This document shows positions 8,179 to 8,229 of a stretch of 8,229 bases of DNA, in pieces. The notes under the pieces are model-generated. The model had not been told where the DNA came from. It was given only the letters and a program-made list of their open reading frames with translations, and did no database searches. Source of the DNA: Armatimonadota bacterium (GTDB lineage: Bacteria; Sysuimicrobiota; Sysuimicrobiia; Sysuimicrobiales; JACQTN01); NCBI GenBank assembly GCA_016210785.1, contig JACQTN010000400.1, positions 1 through 8,229 of the forward strand. Reading direction: 5' to 3'. Position numbers and translations under genes: made by a program. Each line of letters starts with the position of its first letter. The first letter of the stretch is position 1.

Positions 8179-8229
8179 GGGAAATCAAGCTTCGGTCATG
8201 CGCAGGCCCGGCTTCGCCGAGGCCGAGCA
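8179..8229 (-). repeat. Structured leader element, copy 3 with flank (inverted near-identical to 140-190)
   Basis: 8189-8229 is the exact reverse complement of 140-180 (41 nt). After one mismatch at 8188, 8179-8187 matches 182-190. It includes the whole hairpin core as far as the window edge, and the match may run on beyond it. It stands about 80 nt from copy 2 in the same orientation, so the NlpC/P60 leader has two elements in tandem. Confidence 0.8.

Larger units (their letters stand above)
7907..8229. other. Gene-free 323-nt leader of the NlpC/P60 gene
   Basis: No credible coding sequence is present. Read on the minus strand it holds, in order towards the gene, leader element copies 3 and 2, small hairpins, a 16-bp perfect hairpin (8029-8062), an unmarked stretch of about 85 nt, then a hairpin next to the ribosome binding site (7921-7944). 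A promoter could not be placed with confidence. The c-di-AMP riboswitch that often precedes such hydrolase genes was looked for and its conserved blocks were not seen. Confidence 0.6.

Noticed and set aside
7907..8229. c-di-AMP (ydaO) riboswitch upstream of the cell-wall hydrolase
   Set aside because: This class commonly precedes LysM/NlpC genes, but its conserved sequence blocks were not found on the minus strand.

Overview
This is a GC-rich (visibly well above 60%) bacterial chromosomal window with short intergenic gaps. It carries seven protein genes and an unusual amount of structured repeat DNA. The genes are housekeeping or accessory metabolism: a secreted thioredoxin-fold protein, a Uma2-type protein, a two-gene CHR (chromate) transporter, a crotonase, a FAD/Fe-S oxidoreductase fusion and a LysM-NlpC/P60 cell-wall hydrolase. 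They suggest an uncultivated, environmental, GC-rich bacterium. The phylum cannot be fixed from the window; a Terrabacteria-type lineage is only a guess. No phage, IS transposase, tRNA, rRNA or CRISPR array is visible.

Layout. 1-275: gene-free leader with reversed copies of a dispersed repeat (12-22, 47-92), a small hairpin, and one copy of a structured leader element (139-171). 276-878 (+): thioredoxin-like protein whose redox motif reads W-T-G-G-TGA-I-N-C, with the in-frame TGA exactly where the first Cys of CxxC belongs. 894-1454 (-): Uma2 family, convergent, with a recognisable promoter. 1598-2119 and 2116-2670 (-): two overlapping half-size CHR transporter genes. 2802-3587 (-): enoyl-CoA hydratase/isomerase family. 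3760-6672 (+): glycolate/D-lactate/D-2-hydroxyacid dehydrogenase-type FAD plus Fe-S fusion, divergent from the crotonase. 6661-6870: four tandem ~61-bp repeats filling the convergent gap and containing both neighbouring stop codons. 6869-7906 (-): secreted LysM-LysM-NlpC/P60 hydrolase. 7907-8229: its long leader, with a 16-bp perfect hairpin and two more copies of the leader element.

The main discovery is that 276-878 is very probably one selenoprotein gene rather than two fragments. The reading frame continues intact through the TGA, the family motif is W-T-x-x-C-I-N-C, and a hairpin fitting the bacterial SECIS pattern (stem 576-580/586-590, loop CGUGA) begins its loop 26 nt after the TGA. 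The same gene carries a perfect 19-bp inverted repeat (418-436/473-491) that looks like an in-frame palindromic insertion of about 25 codons.

A second discovery is a 33-nt hairpin element present three times, each time upstream of a gene for an exported protein and in the same orientation relative to it. Two compensatory base-pair changes between copies argue for selection on the structure. No Sec-insertion genes (selA, selB, selC, selD) lie in the window, so that prediction depends on the rest of the genome. Functional links between neighbouring genes are weak: only the two CHR genes, possibly with the crotonase upstream, look like an operon.
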